Shown here: in pieces, positions 11,209-22,029 of the stretch
Layout: every line of letters begins with the position of its first letter
Numbering within the stretch: position 1 is the stretch's first letter
Assembly: GCF_001039355.2 (NCBI RefSeq)
Contig: NW_019774236.1
Coordinates: 36,992 to 90,702, forward strand
Origin: Lingula anatina
Taxonomy: Eukaryota > Brachiopoda > Lingulata > Lingulida > Lingulidae
Direction of reading: 5' to 3'
Length of the DNA: 53,711 nt
Notes under the pieces: model-generated
Databases searched by the model: none
Seen by the model: only the letters and a program-made list of their open reading frames with translations
Told to the model about the DNA's origin: nothing
Made by a program: the position numbers and the translations under genes

Positions 11209-12397
11209 TTATGAATATTTCAAGAAGGTTAACGCTAATACTGATGATGAAACAGATTTACTTTTTATAGACAGTGACCAGATCTTTGATGATAGTTCAT
11301 TTATGAATGAACCTATATCGGTCAATGGAGTTGTAAATACTGTGAAATTACTCAGAAATAATAAGTCACCAGGACCAGACACATTACTAAATGAATACAT
11401 AAAATCATCTATACATATGGCACCATTATATGTCAAACTTTTAAAAATTGTAGTATTTAATTCTGGAATTGTACCAGATGCATGGTTTAATGGACTCATT
11501 AAGCCAATATATAAAAATAAAGGATCAGCTCATGAACCATAAAACTACAGGCCTATTTCCTTGTTAAGTAGTTTAGGCAAGGTGTCCACATCGATTCCGA
11601 GCAAAAGGCTAACTACAGTGCTTATTCAGATAGCACAGATATACTAAAGGATAATCAAAGCGGATTTAGAGCTAATTATTCAACAGCCGATAATATCTTT
11701 ACTTTGTACTCTTTGACTGAATTTTCATTCTTAAAAAAGAATAAGTTATATTGTGCTTGTGTAGATTTTAAACCCGCCTTCAATAAGATATGGAGAATTG
11801 GATTTCGGTGAAAATTATTTAGTTATCAAATAAGTGGGAAATGCCTAAGGGTTATTTTGTCTATTATGAATATGTACAATAAATGCAAATCAAACATTAC
11901 TTATAACGGACGTCTCTCAGAATATTTCCCTTGTCAAAATGGAGTTAGACAAGGGGCAAATTTATCTCCCTTGCTCTTTGCTCTCTATCTTAATGATTTA
12001 GAGGATTTTCTATCCAACAAAAATGTTGTTGGTTTACAGACCATAACTGATGAGCTTGAAAATGAGCTTGATGTGTATATCAAAATTATGGTGATACTTT
12101 ACACAGATGATACATTACTGGTGTCAGAGACCAAAGATGCTCTTCAATATCAACTTGATTGCTTTTTTGAATACTTTTCAAATTGGAAATTGCAGGTAAA
12201 CACTTACAAGAATAAAATACTAATATTTGGAAATGGGAANGGTTCAACTATCCTGACTTTAAAACTTTGAAATAGCTTTTGGTGAAAATTTTGATCATTT
12301 AACAGATGTCCATAAACTAGAGACCAGTGTACAACGTGTGAGTAAAGGCCATACAGTTAACAACTTTGGTAATTATTTACTAAACTTTTGTAAGACT

Positions 12398-12619
12398 GGG
12401 TTCCCACAGACTTAGATCAATCCATCTGGATCAACCTAACTCCCTGGGGGATCGTGCTAAATTGCTGTCAGCTTCCGGGAGCTGAGTGCGCACAAAAGTT
12501 AATTACCCCCTTGCAGCTTTCAGTAGGCAGGATAGACATTTAAGCTGGTTAAGCTGACAGCAATCTAGTGAGACTCCCCACGGGGATAGATTGTTCTAAA
12601 TATCTGTGGGAATGGTCTC
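12398..12619. mobile_element. 222 bp hAT-like MITE inside LINE copy 2
   Basis: Same element at the same LINE position as 9989-10210, with TAAGACT repeats at 12391-12397 and 12620-12626. Sharing of the insertion shows that the two LINE copies descend from one already-interrupted copy. Confidence 0.8.
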
Positions 12620-12819
12620 TAAGACTCACAGCTTGTATATAATGAATGTCAGAGTGGGTAGTGACAAACAAGTTGGTAAATTATTTTATTTTTAATGCTG
12701 ATTTCTTAAATTTTGTCACATATTTTGAGATTTTAGATTTTAACTGTCTTTATTCATATATTCATTTACCTCTGGTTTGCCACCTCAGTATAATCAAACA
12801 GAACTCTAATACGTGTACT

Positions 12820-14312
12820 CATGGACATAATAAGAGAAGGACGAGTAACGCGGCATCTTCCTTTGAAGCTATGTGCGTTCGGGTAAACATTCGCCCATTG
12901 TCTCAGATAAGCTGTTTTGATAGCTCCACGGGAGCCTGAACAACTTATTATCAAGGTAGCGCGTGCTGTGCCTCATTGAAATCCTTTTGTTCTATTGCAT
13001 GGATAGCGCAATTTCTTGCGGTCCCTCGTGGTTGCTATGACACAGCATTGCCTCCATCTTGTAATTGCTAGCACATACACTTGCGTCAACAAGTGGAAAT
13101 TTGTTTTGGGTTTTCAGTTTCTTTTTCCTGTTACCTAATTAAAACAGGCTCTGGCCTTTGTCTATACTTGTTATCGTTTCCAAGATTGTATTGATATATG
13201 TAGAACTGATATATAACTGGTTTAAAAGCATGTTGACTAATAAAGCCAGGTAGGTGCTATCCAAACGTATCTGATAACAAGATAATGCAATGTAGCAAGC
13301 CAATTGCAGAGGTGAGTTGGGATCAAGATCCACTTTTATGACCATTACCCAAGTAAATATATTCACGAAGTTTGCATGTGTACATGTCCACATTTATACT
13401 TGAATTAAAAGACCAATGAGGGTGTTTGTCAATCGTCTCTATGCTGTATAGGGACTCCAATTTAAAGATGAAAAACTATTAATTTTCATTCTCAAAGTGG
13501 AGCAGACTGTAGACGGTAATGTGTAAATATATATATACTTCAGAGCAGTGTTAATGTCAACTTTGATAAAAGAATATTAAAAGACCCACAGGTGCGTTTT
13601 TGTGCGTAACGAATGCGTGAGTGGTGCCATATTGCAACGAGAGCCCATATTGAATGCTAAAAATATTAATTATCATTACATAATTCGGGCTCACTTAAGC
13701 AAGTAACATAAACCTATTCATATAGCACACATCAGTGTAAATGCCACCTTTATCTAACTCGTACGTAAAAAATACCAGACCCAAAACGATGTCAGCGAGT
13801 TGAATAAATCGGAGAGGAATTGCGTCATTTTAATTCAAGACACGATTGAAGGTTTCATTATTGCCGCATCTCAGGCTAATTTCTCACATTGAGAGAAAAG
13901 TTTGACACTAAAAATATTTTCCAATCGGATCATAGTTGAAAACAAGTATACTACACTACAATTGTACAATTTTGAATGCTCATTTTACGACAACAAACAA
14001 GATTGCCTTTACCACGTAGGGCATTTTGAATTCCTCCATGAATAAACATATCAAATTCTCACATAGTTTCCAAATTGACAGAACAAATTGTACTTATACT
14101 TCATCTCTATAATTTTATTGTCTCATCCACCCGAAAGATTGACTCACGTTATCGCGAACTACCTGCCCAAATGACACAAAGTCATCAACAACTGCGATAT
14201 GATCGCTACCTGTACGGGAGGTCGCGTGATCCGAACGCACATGGTTTCGCGAAGAGCTCATGTTAAGCCGATCTCGCCCCGCGTTACTCGTCCTTCTCTT
14301 ATTATGTCCATG
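12820..14312. mobile_element. 1,493 bp TIR DNA element, non-autonomous
   Basis: Perfect 34 bp terminal inverted repeats (12820-12853, starting CATGGACATAATAAGAGAAG, and 14279-14312), with a second shared inner motif ATGTGCGTTCGG. The 7 bp GTGTACT flanks both ends (12813-12819, 14313-14319). The homologous site in LINE copy 1 (about 10397-10412) is uninterrupted, an empty site. No frame inside resembles a transposase, so it would need an enzyme in trans. The superfamily is not recognised: 7 bp duplications do not fit Tc1/mariner (TA), piggyBac (TTAA) or typical hAT (8 bp). Confidence 0.9.
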
Positions 14313-14843
14313 GTGTACTCTAGAGGGTAATATAGATGTGGGTGAATACATAGAAAGAATTAAACCATGACATACTGATAAAGCCAGCGAACATAATAGA
14401 AACATTGACTTAGCTTGTATTATTGATATACAAAATGTTATCGAGAGATTGGATGTTGGCAGTGTGGAGAAAAAGGAAGTTGATTCAATTTTTGAAAAGA
14501 CAGCTGAAGTATTGTTGAGTTCAGCTAAGAAAACTAAATATACTTTGAAAAAGAATAAAGAGTGGTTCTGCAATGAGTGCCGTATCGCACGTAAGGAGTA
14601 CTGTAAATGTTATTGTAAATATAAGAAATATGGATCCACTATATTTAAACAATTGGTTCTTGATGCTCAGAAACATTATAAAACTGTAGTGGATAAATCT
14701 TTTACTAATTATAGATACCAATTACAAAATAAAATTAAGAATATATGAAGTAAAAATCCAAAAAAATATTGGAAATTGTTGAATGTAAAAGAAAAAAGTC
14801 CTGTAGTGATGGTGCAGTACATCTAGGTGTAGATGATTTTTAT

Positions 14844-15105
14844 CTCTGCCAAGGAGGCTATCTTTTCACCCCTGTTTGTTTGTCTGTCTGTCTGTCTGTT
14901 TGTCATCAACATAACTCAAAAAGTTATGGATGAATTTCGATGGAATTATTCAGGGTAGGTCAGAAATGGGTTAACTTAGAAGTGATTAGTTTTTGGTGGT
15001 GATCCAGATCAATAATCAAAATTTAGAAAATTTAGGGGTGAAACGACATTGGATGGAGACTTTGCTGCCTTGGCGGAGGTCTGCACTCTCTTAGTGCTTT
15101 TCTAG
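14844..15105. mobile_element. 262 bp (TGTC)n-core MITE inside LINE copy 2
   Basis: Same element and same TTAT flanks (14840-14843, 15106-15109) as 10947-11208 in copy 1, with only scattered substitutions. Confidence 0.8.
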
Positions 15106-15717
15106 TTATGAATATTTCAAGAAGGTTAATGCTAATACTGATGATGAAACAGATTTACTTTTTATAGACAGTGACCAGATCTTTGATGATAGTTCATTTA
15201 TGAATGAACCTATATCGGTCAATGAAGTTGTAAATACTGTGAAATTACTCAGAAATAATAAGTCACCAGGACCAGACACATTACTAAATGAATACATAAA
15301 ATCATCTATACATATGGCACCATTATATGTCAAACTTTTAAAAATTGTAGTATTTAATTCTGGAATTGTACCAGATGCATGGTTTAATGGACTCATTAAG
15401 CCAATATATAAAAATAAAGGATCAGCTCATGAACCATAAAACTACAGGCCTATTTCCTTGTTAAGTAGTTTAGGCAAGGTGTCCACATCGATTCCGAGCA
15501 AAAGGCTAACTACAGTACTTACTCAGATAGCACAGATATACTAAAGGATAATCAAAGCAGATTTAGAGCTAATTATTCAACAGTCGATAATATCTTTACT
15601 TTGTACTCTTTGATTGAATTTTCATTCTTAAAAAAGAATAAGTTATATTGTGCTTGTGTAGATTTTAAACCTGCCTTCAATAAGATATGGAGAATTGGAT
15701 TATGGTGAAAATTATTT

Positions 15718-16076
15718 ATATAATAATAATAATAATAATCTTTATTGGAGAAATCGCAACCCGAAGGTTGAAGTTATACAATTACATATATGAATATTTA
15801 AGTCAAGGAAGCCTGGTCATTTTTGCACTGGTGCACTCCGTAGACGGTCTCACCTCCCTGGGGAGCATACAGCTCGGCTGCCATATCAGGCGCTCATAGC
15901 TAATATAACATTTCTACCCTGCCTGACCAGGCCCCTGCTTCAACCCCTTTATGCTGAGTGCCAAGCGGGGAGACAGCAGGTACCGTTTATAAAGGACTGG
16001 TTTGTCCCCGGACGGGATTTAAACCCACGTCCTCCCGCTCCGGAGGCTGACACTCTAACCACAAGGCCATCCGGTT
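15718..16076 (-). mobile_element. tRNA-derived SINE, antisense to the LINE
   Basis: On the minus strand the element starts AACCGGATGGCC. It has a box A-like segment (GGCCTTGTGGTTAGAGTG, about 16047-16069) and a box B-like segment (GGGTTTAAATCCC, 16014-16026), then about 280 bp of unrelated body. It ends with CCAATAAAGATT and an (ATT)n tail (plus-strand TAA run, 15720-15739). LINE copy 1 has no insertion here (about 11820), so this copy is also a filled/empty pair. Target duplication is at most 3 bp (TTA). The family name is not known to me. Confidence 0.85.
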
Positions 16077-16340
16077 AGTTACCAAATAAGTGGGAAATGC
16101 CTAAGGGTTATTTTGTCTATTATGAATATGTACAATAAATGCAAATCAAACATTACTTATAACGGACGTCTCTCAGAATATTTCCCTTGTCAAAATGGAG
16201 TTAGACAAGGGGCAAATTTATCTCCCTTGCTCTTTGCTCTCTATCTTAATGATTTAGAGGATTTTCTATCCAACAAAAATGTTGTTGGTTTACAGACCAT
16301 AACTGATGAGCTTGAAAATGAGCTTGATGTGTATATCAAA

Positions 16341-16744
16341 ATTATGGTGATACTTTACACAGATGATACATTACTGGTGTCAGAGACCAAAGATGCTCTT
16401 CAATATCAACTTGATTGCTTTTTTGAATACTTTTCAAATTGGAAATTGCAGGTAAACACTTACAAGAATAAAATACTAATATTTGGAAAAGGGAAACAAC
16501 CTAAAGAATTGTCATTTAAATATGATAATTATGACATTGAAAATTATGGTGATACTTTACACAGATGATACATTACTGGTGTCAGAGACCAAAGATGATC
16601 TTCAATATCAACTTGATTGCTTTTTTGAATACTGTTCAAATTGGAAATTGCAGGTAAACATTTACAAGAATAAAATACTAATATTTGGAAAAGGGAGACA
16701 ACCTAAAGAATTGTCATTTAAATATAATAATTATGACATTGAAA
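16341..16744 (+). repeat. 202 bp tandem duplication within the RT
   Basis: The block beginning ATTATGGTGATACTTTACAC at 16341 repeats at 16543 and includes the YTDD box. The offset, 202, is not a multiple of three, so the second copy lies in another frame. Confidence 0.9.
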
Positions 16745-17212
16745 TTGTCAAAAGCTTTAAATATTTGGGCATTTTTATATCTAGAACTGGATCATTTTAT
16801 TCTACACGAAAATATGAAGTACAGAGGGTGACCAGAATTATGTTTGGCATTTATAAAAAATCTAGACAATTAAATTTATCAGTTAAATGCCAACTAAACC
16901 TCTTTGATAAGATGATAGTACCACTGTTGTTATATGGAGCTGAGATATTGGGATATGAAAACTTACATATAATAGAAAAAGTGCATTTTAAATTTCGTAA
17001 GGCCACACTTTTTTATTTTTATGAATGACATCCTCTGGGGACCCCGAAATCGGTGCGAGAGCCTCTGAGGGCGAAAAAAAAACAAAAAATTAATGGATTA
17101 AACTTCTAAATGGCAAGAATACAAATTTGTCCTGTATGGTTTATAGATTATTGTATGCACTAAATACAAATCATAATACTTCGAAGTTTAAATGGCTGGT
17201 GTGTTGTCACAG

Positions 17213-18547
17213 TAAGAATTTTCGTGCTACATTGCATTGTGATGTGACAAGTGAACAACTAACACAGTCGATACCATATTGTTCTTCACTTCATATGTCT
17301 TATCCTGAACTTACCGATAAAGTTTGCCAACAGAATATATAACAAAAACGTCTAAGAAAAGTGCCCTGATGGAAGATGACACTCAGTGTACAGAACGTTT
17401 GATGAAAATTCCGACTTTTCTCAGCGTCACCACTTGCACGCGCCATATATAAACATTGTTGAGTATAGATGGCGCTGTGCAAGAGGTGAGACTTTGGATT
17501 TGTAATGGACTGCGACCAAGATACTTGTGCAAGGCGGGAGGGGGTTTGGCATCGCAACAGATATGACCAGGGTCCAGCCACTGTGATATATAAAAAATTA
17601 TTGTGATACTCCGGAGAAATTATAAGAAAGATTATCATATCAGTGCCCTCTATCATTTATCGACAATTGCCAGAGAGGAAGATTCCCGCGCAAGGCCCAC
17701 GCCCTCCACCCTGACGCACACGCACACACACACACACACACACAAAACTGTTTTTTATGCTTTGGAAAGTAACGCCTCGGTTAGAATTGTGTTGTTAGCA
17801 GTTTGCTATAATAAAATACTCTGACTTTACAAAATGATATAGAAAAATCAATTAAGAAATTTATTAAATTCCATTTAGAGTCATTCAATGTTTTAAGAAT
17901 TTCATCGGCTGTTTAACAACTTGGTCATAGCCTACTAACAGCCTATTTTTAATCAATAATTAAAACAAGTCAATTTTTGCGCTCCGATATTTCAGTCTCC
18001 GTTGTGTGGCTTGTTCAAAAATAGCAAACTTTGACTCCACGTAGATTCTGTTGGCATTTTATGTTCCATTTGTAACTTATTTTAATTTTAGTTCCTTACG
18101 TAGCGTTGACGCTTTGCCAGTTAATTTTCCAGTGCTGCGTTTTTAGAAATGGCGCTCTTTCTAAATAGACGTCATCTTTAAAGTTCATCTTTGTGAATTA
18201 CTATAGTAGAAACATACGGTAGTTATATAAGTAAAAGATTAATCTGTACAGTTTTTTAGAGACAAAAGTTGTAAAAGTTTGTATAACCTGGTGTGTTAAA
18301 GTTAAAGGACATCAGTAAACACCCGAACGCACTCAAAACTCAATTTCCCCAACTCTCCCAAACCAGGCTTTTATACCATCATCATACCCTCCCCCCATCA
18401 TTTTTGTGCCGCTTCATTTCAACATATTTCCTTTTAATCTAACTTTCTCTATTGAATGGTTCGTCGACATCTAATTTAAACTAAAAAAAATAGCATATTG
18501 TCATTTCCAATGACTTATAAGGTCATTTCTTTATAAACCTTTCATCC
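17213..18547. other. Gene-poor stretch
   Basis: No supported gene. Contains a (CA)n run at 17716-17744 and a CATATATAAA box near 17440 with no associated ORF. Confidence 0.4.
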
Positions 18548-18690
18548 CCCTCCTCGTCTCGCGTTATGTCTTCACTAACACAATTGCCCGGAATTTGTGG
18601 AGTCCGTCACAATCATGGTTGAGACAGCATCAAAATCAACACTCCGCAGCCTCTGGCTACCCTCTACCAGGGCCATAGATTGATTTTTCA
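18548..18690. repeat. Dispersed repeat, copy A
   Basis: Shares with 19906-20065 the phrases TTATGTCTTCACTAACACAA, CCGTCACAATCATGGTTGAG, ACAGCATC and ACCAGGGCCA. Diverged, non-coding. Confidence 0.75.
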
Positions 18691-19905
18691 CTAGATATTA
18701 AAAGATGCGTCTCTGGTTAACTAGATGGCTAATCTCTGTACTGTAAAAGCAAAACATATCCACAGCATAATAACTGCGGAATATGGCTCATTTGAAATGT
18801 CTTCACGGTGACAGGGAACATATTTTGGGTTACATGTAGCAAGAAAGATTAAGAGGTTAAAAACGCGTGAGAAAGAGGTGGAGAAAAGTTAAAATAGGTT
18901 TAATTGAGACATTAATAAAATCGAAAAACAAATTAATTCAATTACAAGCTACTACTACTACATTTTGATGGACAATATTAAATTACACACAATCATCTAG
19001 AACTAAAGTCGGAAATCACCACTGGAGAGATTATCATTATCAGGGTTCTTATCATTATCAGCCAAGGCTACATTTTGCACAGACGCCGTACGATGATTTT
19101 TCGTATATTTTGTACTGTAGATGTCTATGGGCTAGCATGCTTACGTTCGGTACGGGCGACGTACTATTTTTCCCACATGACCTTGAAGTTAAGTGACGGA
19201 CGCCCCACGAGTAGGGTCATATGGGCAATACATGGACACCATAGGACATCGTATATTACAAATGAAACCTAGGATTGGATATGTGGTAAATTTTTAATAT
19301 ATTTGGTCTGGAATTATGCGTACAATTTTTTAAATGTTTGCGGCCGCACCTGAGAGAAATTTCAGTCTCATATTCTTTATTATTACCAAAAACTGTTTGT
19401 GCGCGCGCGTGTTTGTGTGTGTGTGGGGGGGGGGGGAGGGGGTTGGTCCTTTATAAGGATAATGAAACCAGATCCGCTCATTGCTCAATCGATTGGTTGC
19501 CTAGATTTAATCGTATTGTCCTCACACCCACGTGCAGTGAGTATTACTTATATACAGCCTATGCCAGTAATATATTGCCTTCTATACTACTACTCTTATA
19601 CTACTACTCTCGCTATTGCTACATCATCTTGTAGGCCTACTACTACATGCACTGCTACTACTACTTACACTGCCACAGGTATGCTGAGATGAGTTTCCAG
19701 AAGTCTCTTACATGCTGTCGTGGACAACCTGAAAATATTTGTTCCCCGTGAGTTAGTACGACTGGTGTAACGAACTGATATTTTTGTATGTTTCCCTTCC
19801 TCTCTCCTACATCCATCCCCGTTATCCTCCCCCCCCCCCCCCACCACCACCACCACCACCACATTCCCCTTCAAACACTTCAATCATTGCAATACACCTC
19901 CCTCC
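18691..19905. other. Gene-poor stretch with simple repeats
   Basis: No exon supported. Holds a GCGCGCGTGT(TG)n-poly(G) tract at about 19399-19440, a (TAC)n-rich stretch near 19584-19640, and a C homopolymer followed by (CAC)n at about 19830-19862. Confidence 0.45.
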
Positions 19906-20065
19906 CCTCCCCGTCTCACGTTATGTCTTCACTAACACAATGGGGTGATATCTGTGAAACCCGTCACAATCATGGTTGAGACAGCATCAGAATCAGCGGG
20001 AGCGGTGTCTCGCTTGTATTGTTGAAAGGACAGTAGTAACACCTACCAGGGCCACGCAGAGAATT
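19906..20065. repeat. Dispersed repeat, copy B
   Basis: Second copy of 18548-18690, direct orientation, about 1.36 kb downstream. Confidence 0.75.
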
Positions 20066-21861
20066 TTCATTAAAATGTCACAGGTATTTTTCTGTCCAAT
20101 TCTGCACCAGTTTTTGTGCTGTCCAGCGAGAAACTTTAAAAACAAAAATAATAAAACGCCACCGGTCCCACAGCCGAACCCTGGAGGGGTAGAAGGACTG
20201 CCTATTGGTCATGATTGGCTGCCCTCCTCACCTTCGGCTCCGTGGTAGAATATAGCATATTTGTATAGCATGATCTATTAGTGTATTCATTACGGACAGG
20301 AGCGATGCATAACTTTCATTTGATTTTCTTGGCTATGCAGTGATTTAGTTTCGAAGTTTTAAAGGCAATATGTGATACATGTATGTGAGTTGCCAGTTTA
20401 CGAACTTTTTATCTGTGACAGTTCCCAAAGATTGTTAACTGAGATGACAGGTTAGAGTTATCGTTTGAGTCTGAATTGAGGTCGGCTTCTGAAGAGTGGT
20501 ACCTTTTACTGTACCGGTCCATTTTAAGAGACAATTCAATGGCTTGGAATGTACGTAAGAGTGTTACCAAAAGGGACACCCTCCCTCCTCTCTCTTGGGT
20601 GATATACTGTAAATTAGCAGCTTTAAATCGGGAAGCAAAGTTCAGAAGAACTTGCAAAAAGTAGTAAAAGCCTCTTCAGAGTATTTACGTGTTATAAAAC
20701 CTCACAAAGTGAAGAGTTCCAGTTTTAACTTTTAAAATGTACCTCTCAGTGCGAATAAAGTTGTCTGACGTTACGAATGTATTGATATTTTAAAGGTGTA
20801 TCAACTACAGAAGCCTGTCAACAACTCATCAGAATTGAGTGCAGTATATCACTGTATGTCAAGAGCGGGCGGGTTGTTTTTACCTTCTCCTGGAGTATGG
20901 GTCGCTCCACGAAGCTTAATGTTTACATGAGATTTTAGTCTTACAAGTTACAGTACTACCAAAGCGGATGAATGTTAGTGCTTGGTATTGTTTTGTTGGT
21001 GCTAAATAAGTGTGTGGTGTGTTGGTTAATTCGTGGCCATGGGTTTTGTGGTTAATATGAGCGTTAGTGCTGAAAGATCTGTGGCTAGTGTCAGTAAACG
21101 CCTAATCCCTTTATAAGGCCTGATAGTCCCGAACAAAAATTTATTGAAACTGTTGCCATACATGATAGAGTTGATAAGTCAACTTAAATTTCTTAATCCT
21201 TCTCTTCCCAAAGCAATTTCGTAGACGTATTATTAAAAAACTTCTAATGTTCTTATTCATCTTGGTCATCAGATAATATTAGAGCTCAAACATCTATCCA
21301 GGCATCAGGCCCCCCCCCCCCCCCCCCCCCCCCGGGACCATCCCCCTCCCCCCCTGTAAAGAATACATGTATAATAATGAGAACGAAAATGTGATATTGA
21401 GTACAATTATAAATGCCTGCTTTTCATAAAATTCTATCTCCAGGCAGGGGTGGGTAAACAGATAATCATACTCATTCAGGTATCCTTTTGATGAAATTAC
21501 GTACTGGAAGTTTTAATTGATTTACCACCGCCCTAGACAGAAATAAATAAGCTTCGAAACTTATCTTCTTTTTCTAGTATTTCATTATTATTTGCTTAAC
21601 CTGTTATACAGAAACCTCACTAACATCAAATGAAATGCAGATAATATTATGTTTGTTTGCTTTCAGGAAAAAAAAGAGAAAATGGTAGTATTAGTTTGAT
21701 TAAAAAATGACATGTAACGGCAAATGACCAAATTTGCTAAAATAAATGTTATTAAGGTTGCCTCTCAGGCCTGTTAATGAGCGTAAGCGGACTTCCTGAT
21801 TCTTGTTATTTATAATTATAGCCAATACTTTTGTTTTTATTTCATTTTCTGTCTCTTTTCT
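20066..21861. other. Gene-poor stretch
   Basis: No gene supported. A C homopolymer of about 24 nt lies at 21310-21333. Confidence 0.4.
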
Positions 21862-22029
21862 CAGGATCGGATCCAGAGATATTTTCTGAGATCCTTCCCA
21901 ATTATCTCTGTTGATCCATCCTCCATTTTTGACCGTCTTCCGACAGAAAAAAATAGATACCCGGCAATGTAAACTTGAAAATCTGACCGTCTTCCGGAAG
22001 ACCCAGAAGACGGCCTAAATCCGCCCCTG
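21862..22029. mobile_element. 168 bp hAT-like MITE
   Basis: Imperfect TIRs: left CAGGATCGGATCCAGAG, right (reversed) CAGGGGCGGATTTAGGC. Flanked by TTTTCT (21856-21861 and 22030-22035). CAGGGGCGGAT-type ends are typical of hAT-related elements. The GACCGTCTTCCG motif occurs twice inside. No coding capacity. Confidence 0.6.

Larger units (their letters stand above)
9843..12239 (+). mobile_element. Decayed non-LTR retrotransposon (LINE), copy 1
   Basis: The order of recognisable parts is the C-terminal part of an endonuclease-like domain (9843-9988 and about 10211-10400), a linker with a Cys-containing segment ending in NPKEYWKLLN (about 10441-10920), and a reverse transcriptase (11209-12239). 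RT landmarks are NNKSPGPD, the NYRPISLLS block, VDFKPAF, QNGVRQGANLSPLLFALYLN and LYTDDTLLVSETKD. The catalytic box reads YTDD rather than the common F/YADD. The ORF is broken by frameshifts, stops and two inserted elements (9989-10210, 10947-11208). It ends at an N within RT. The clade is not assigned; CR1/L2/Jockey-like is a guess. Confidence 0.85.
12241..17212 (+). mobile_element. Decayed non-LTR retrotransposon (LINE), copy 2
   Basis: Begins directly after the N at 12240 with the same text as 9843, then parallels copy 1 through endonuclease end, linker and RT, and runs on further. A frame-continuous endonuclease piece (GENFDHLTDVHKLETS) is clearer here than in copy 1. RT continues to the C-terminal region with KSFKYLGIF, DKMIVPLLLYGAEILGYE and HFKFRK, and a last block MVYRLLYALNTNHN at about 17133. 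Insertions: MITE 12398-12619, TIR element 12820-14312, MITE 14844-15105 and SINE 15718-16076. A 202 bp internal tandem duplication breaks the frame at 16341-16744. Sequence at about 17010-17095 interrupts the C-terminal region. Not functional as it stands. Confidence 0.85.

Noticed and set aside
15718-16076. tRNA gene on the minus strand
   Set aside because: The box A and B text belongs to a SINE with a long body and an ATT tail; no full cloverleaf could be supported.
17440-17460. TATA box
   Set aside because: No transcript start, ORF or gene follows; such strings are common in AT-rich DNA.
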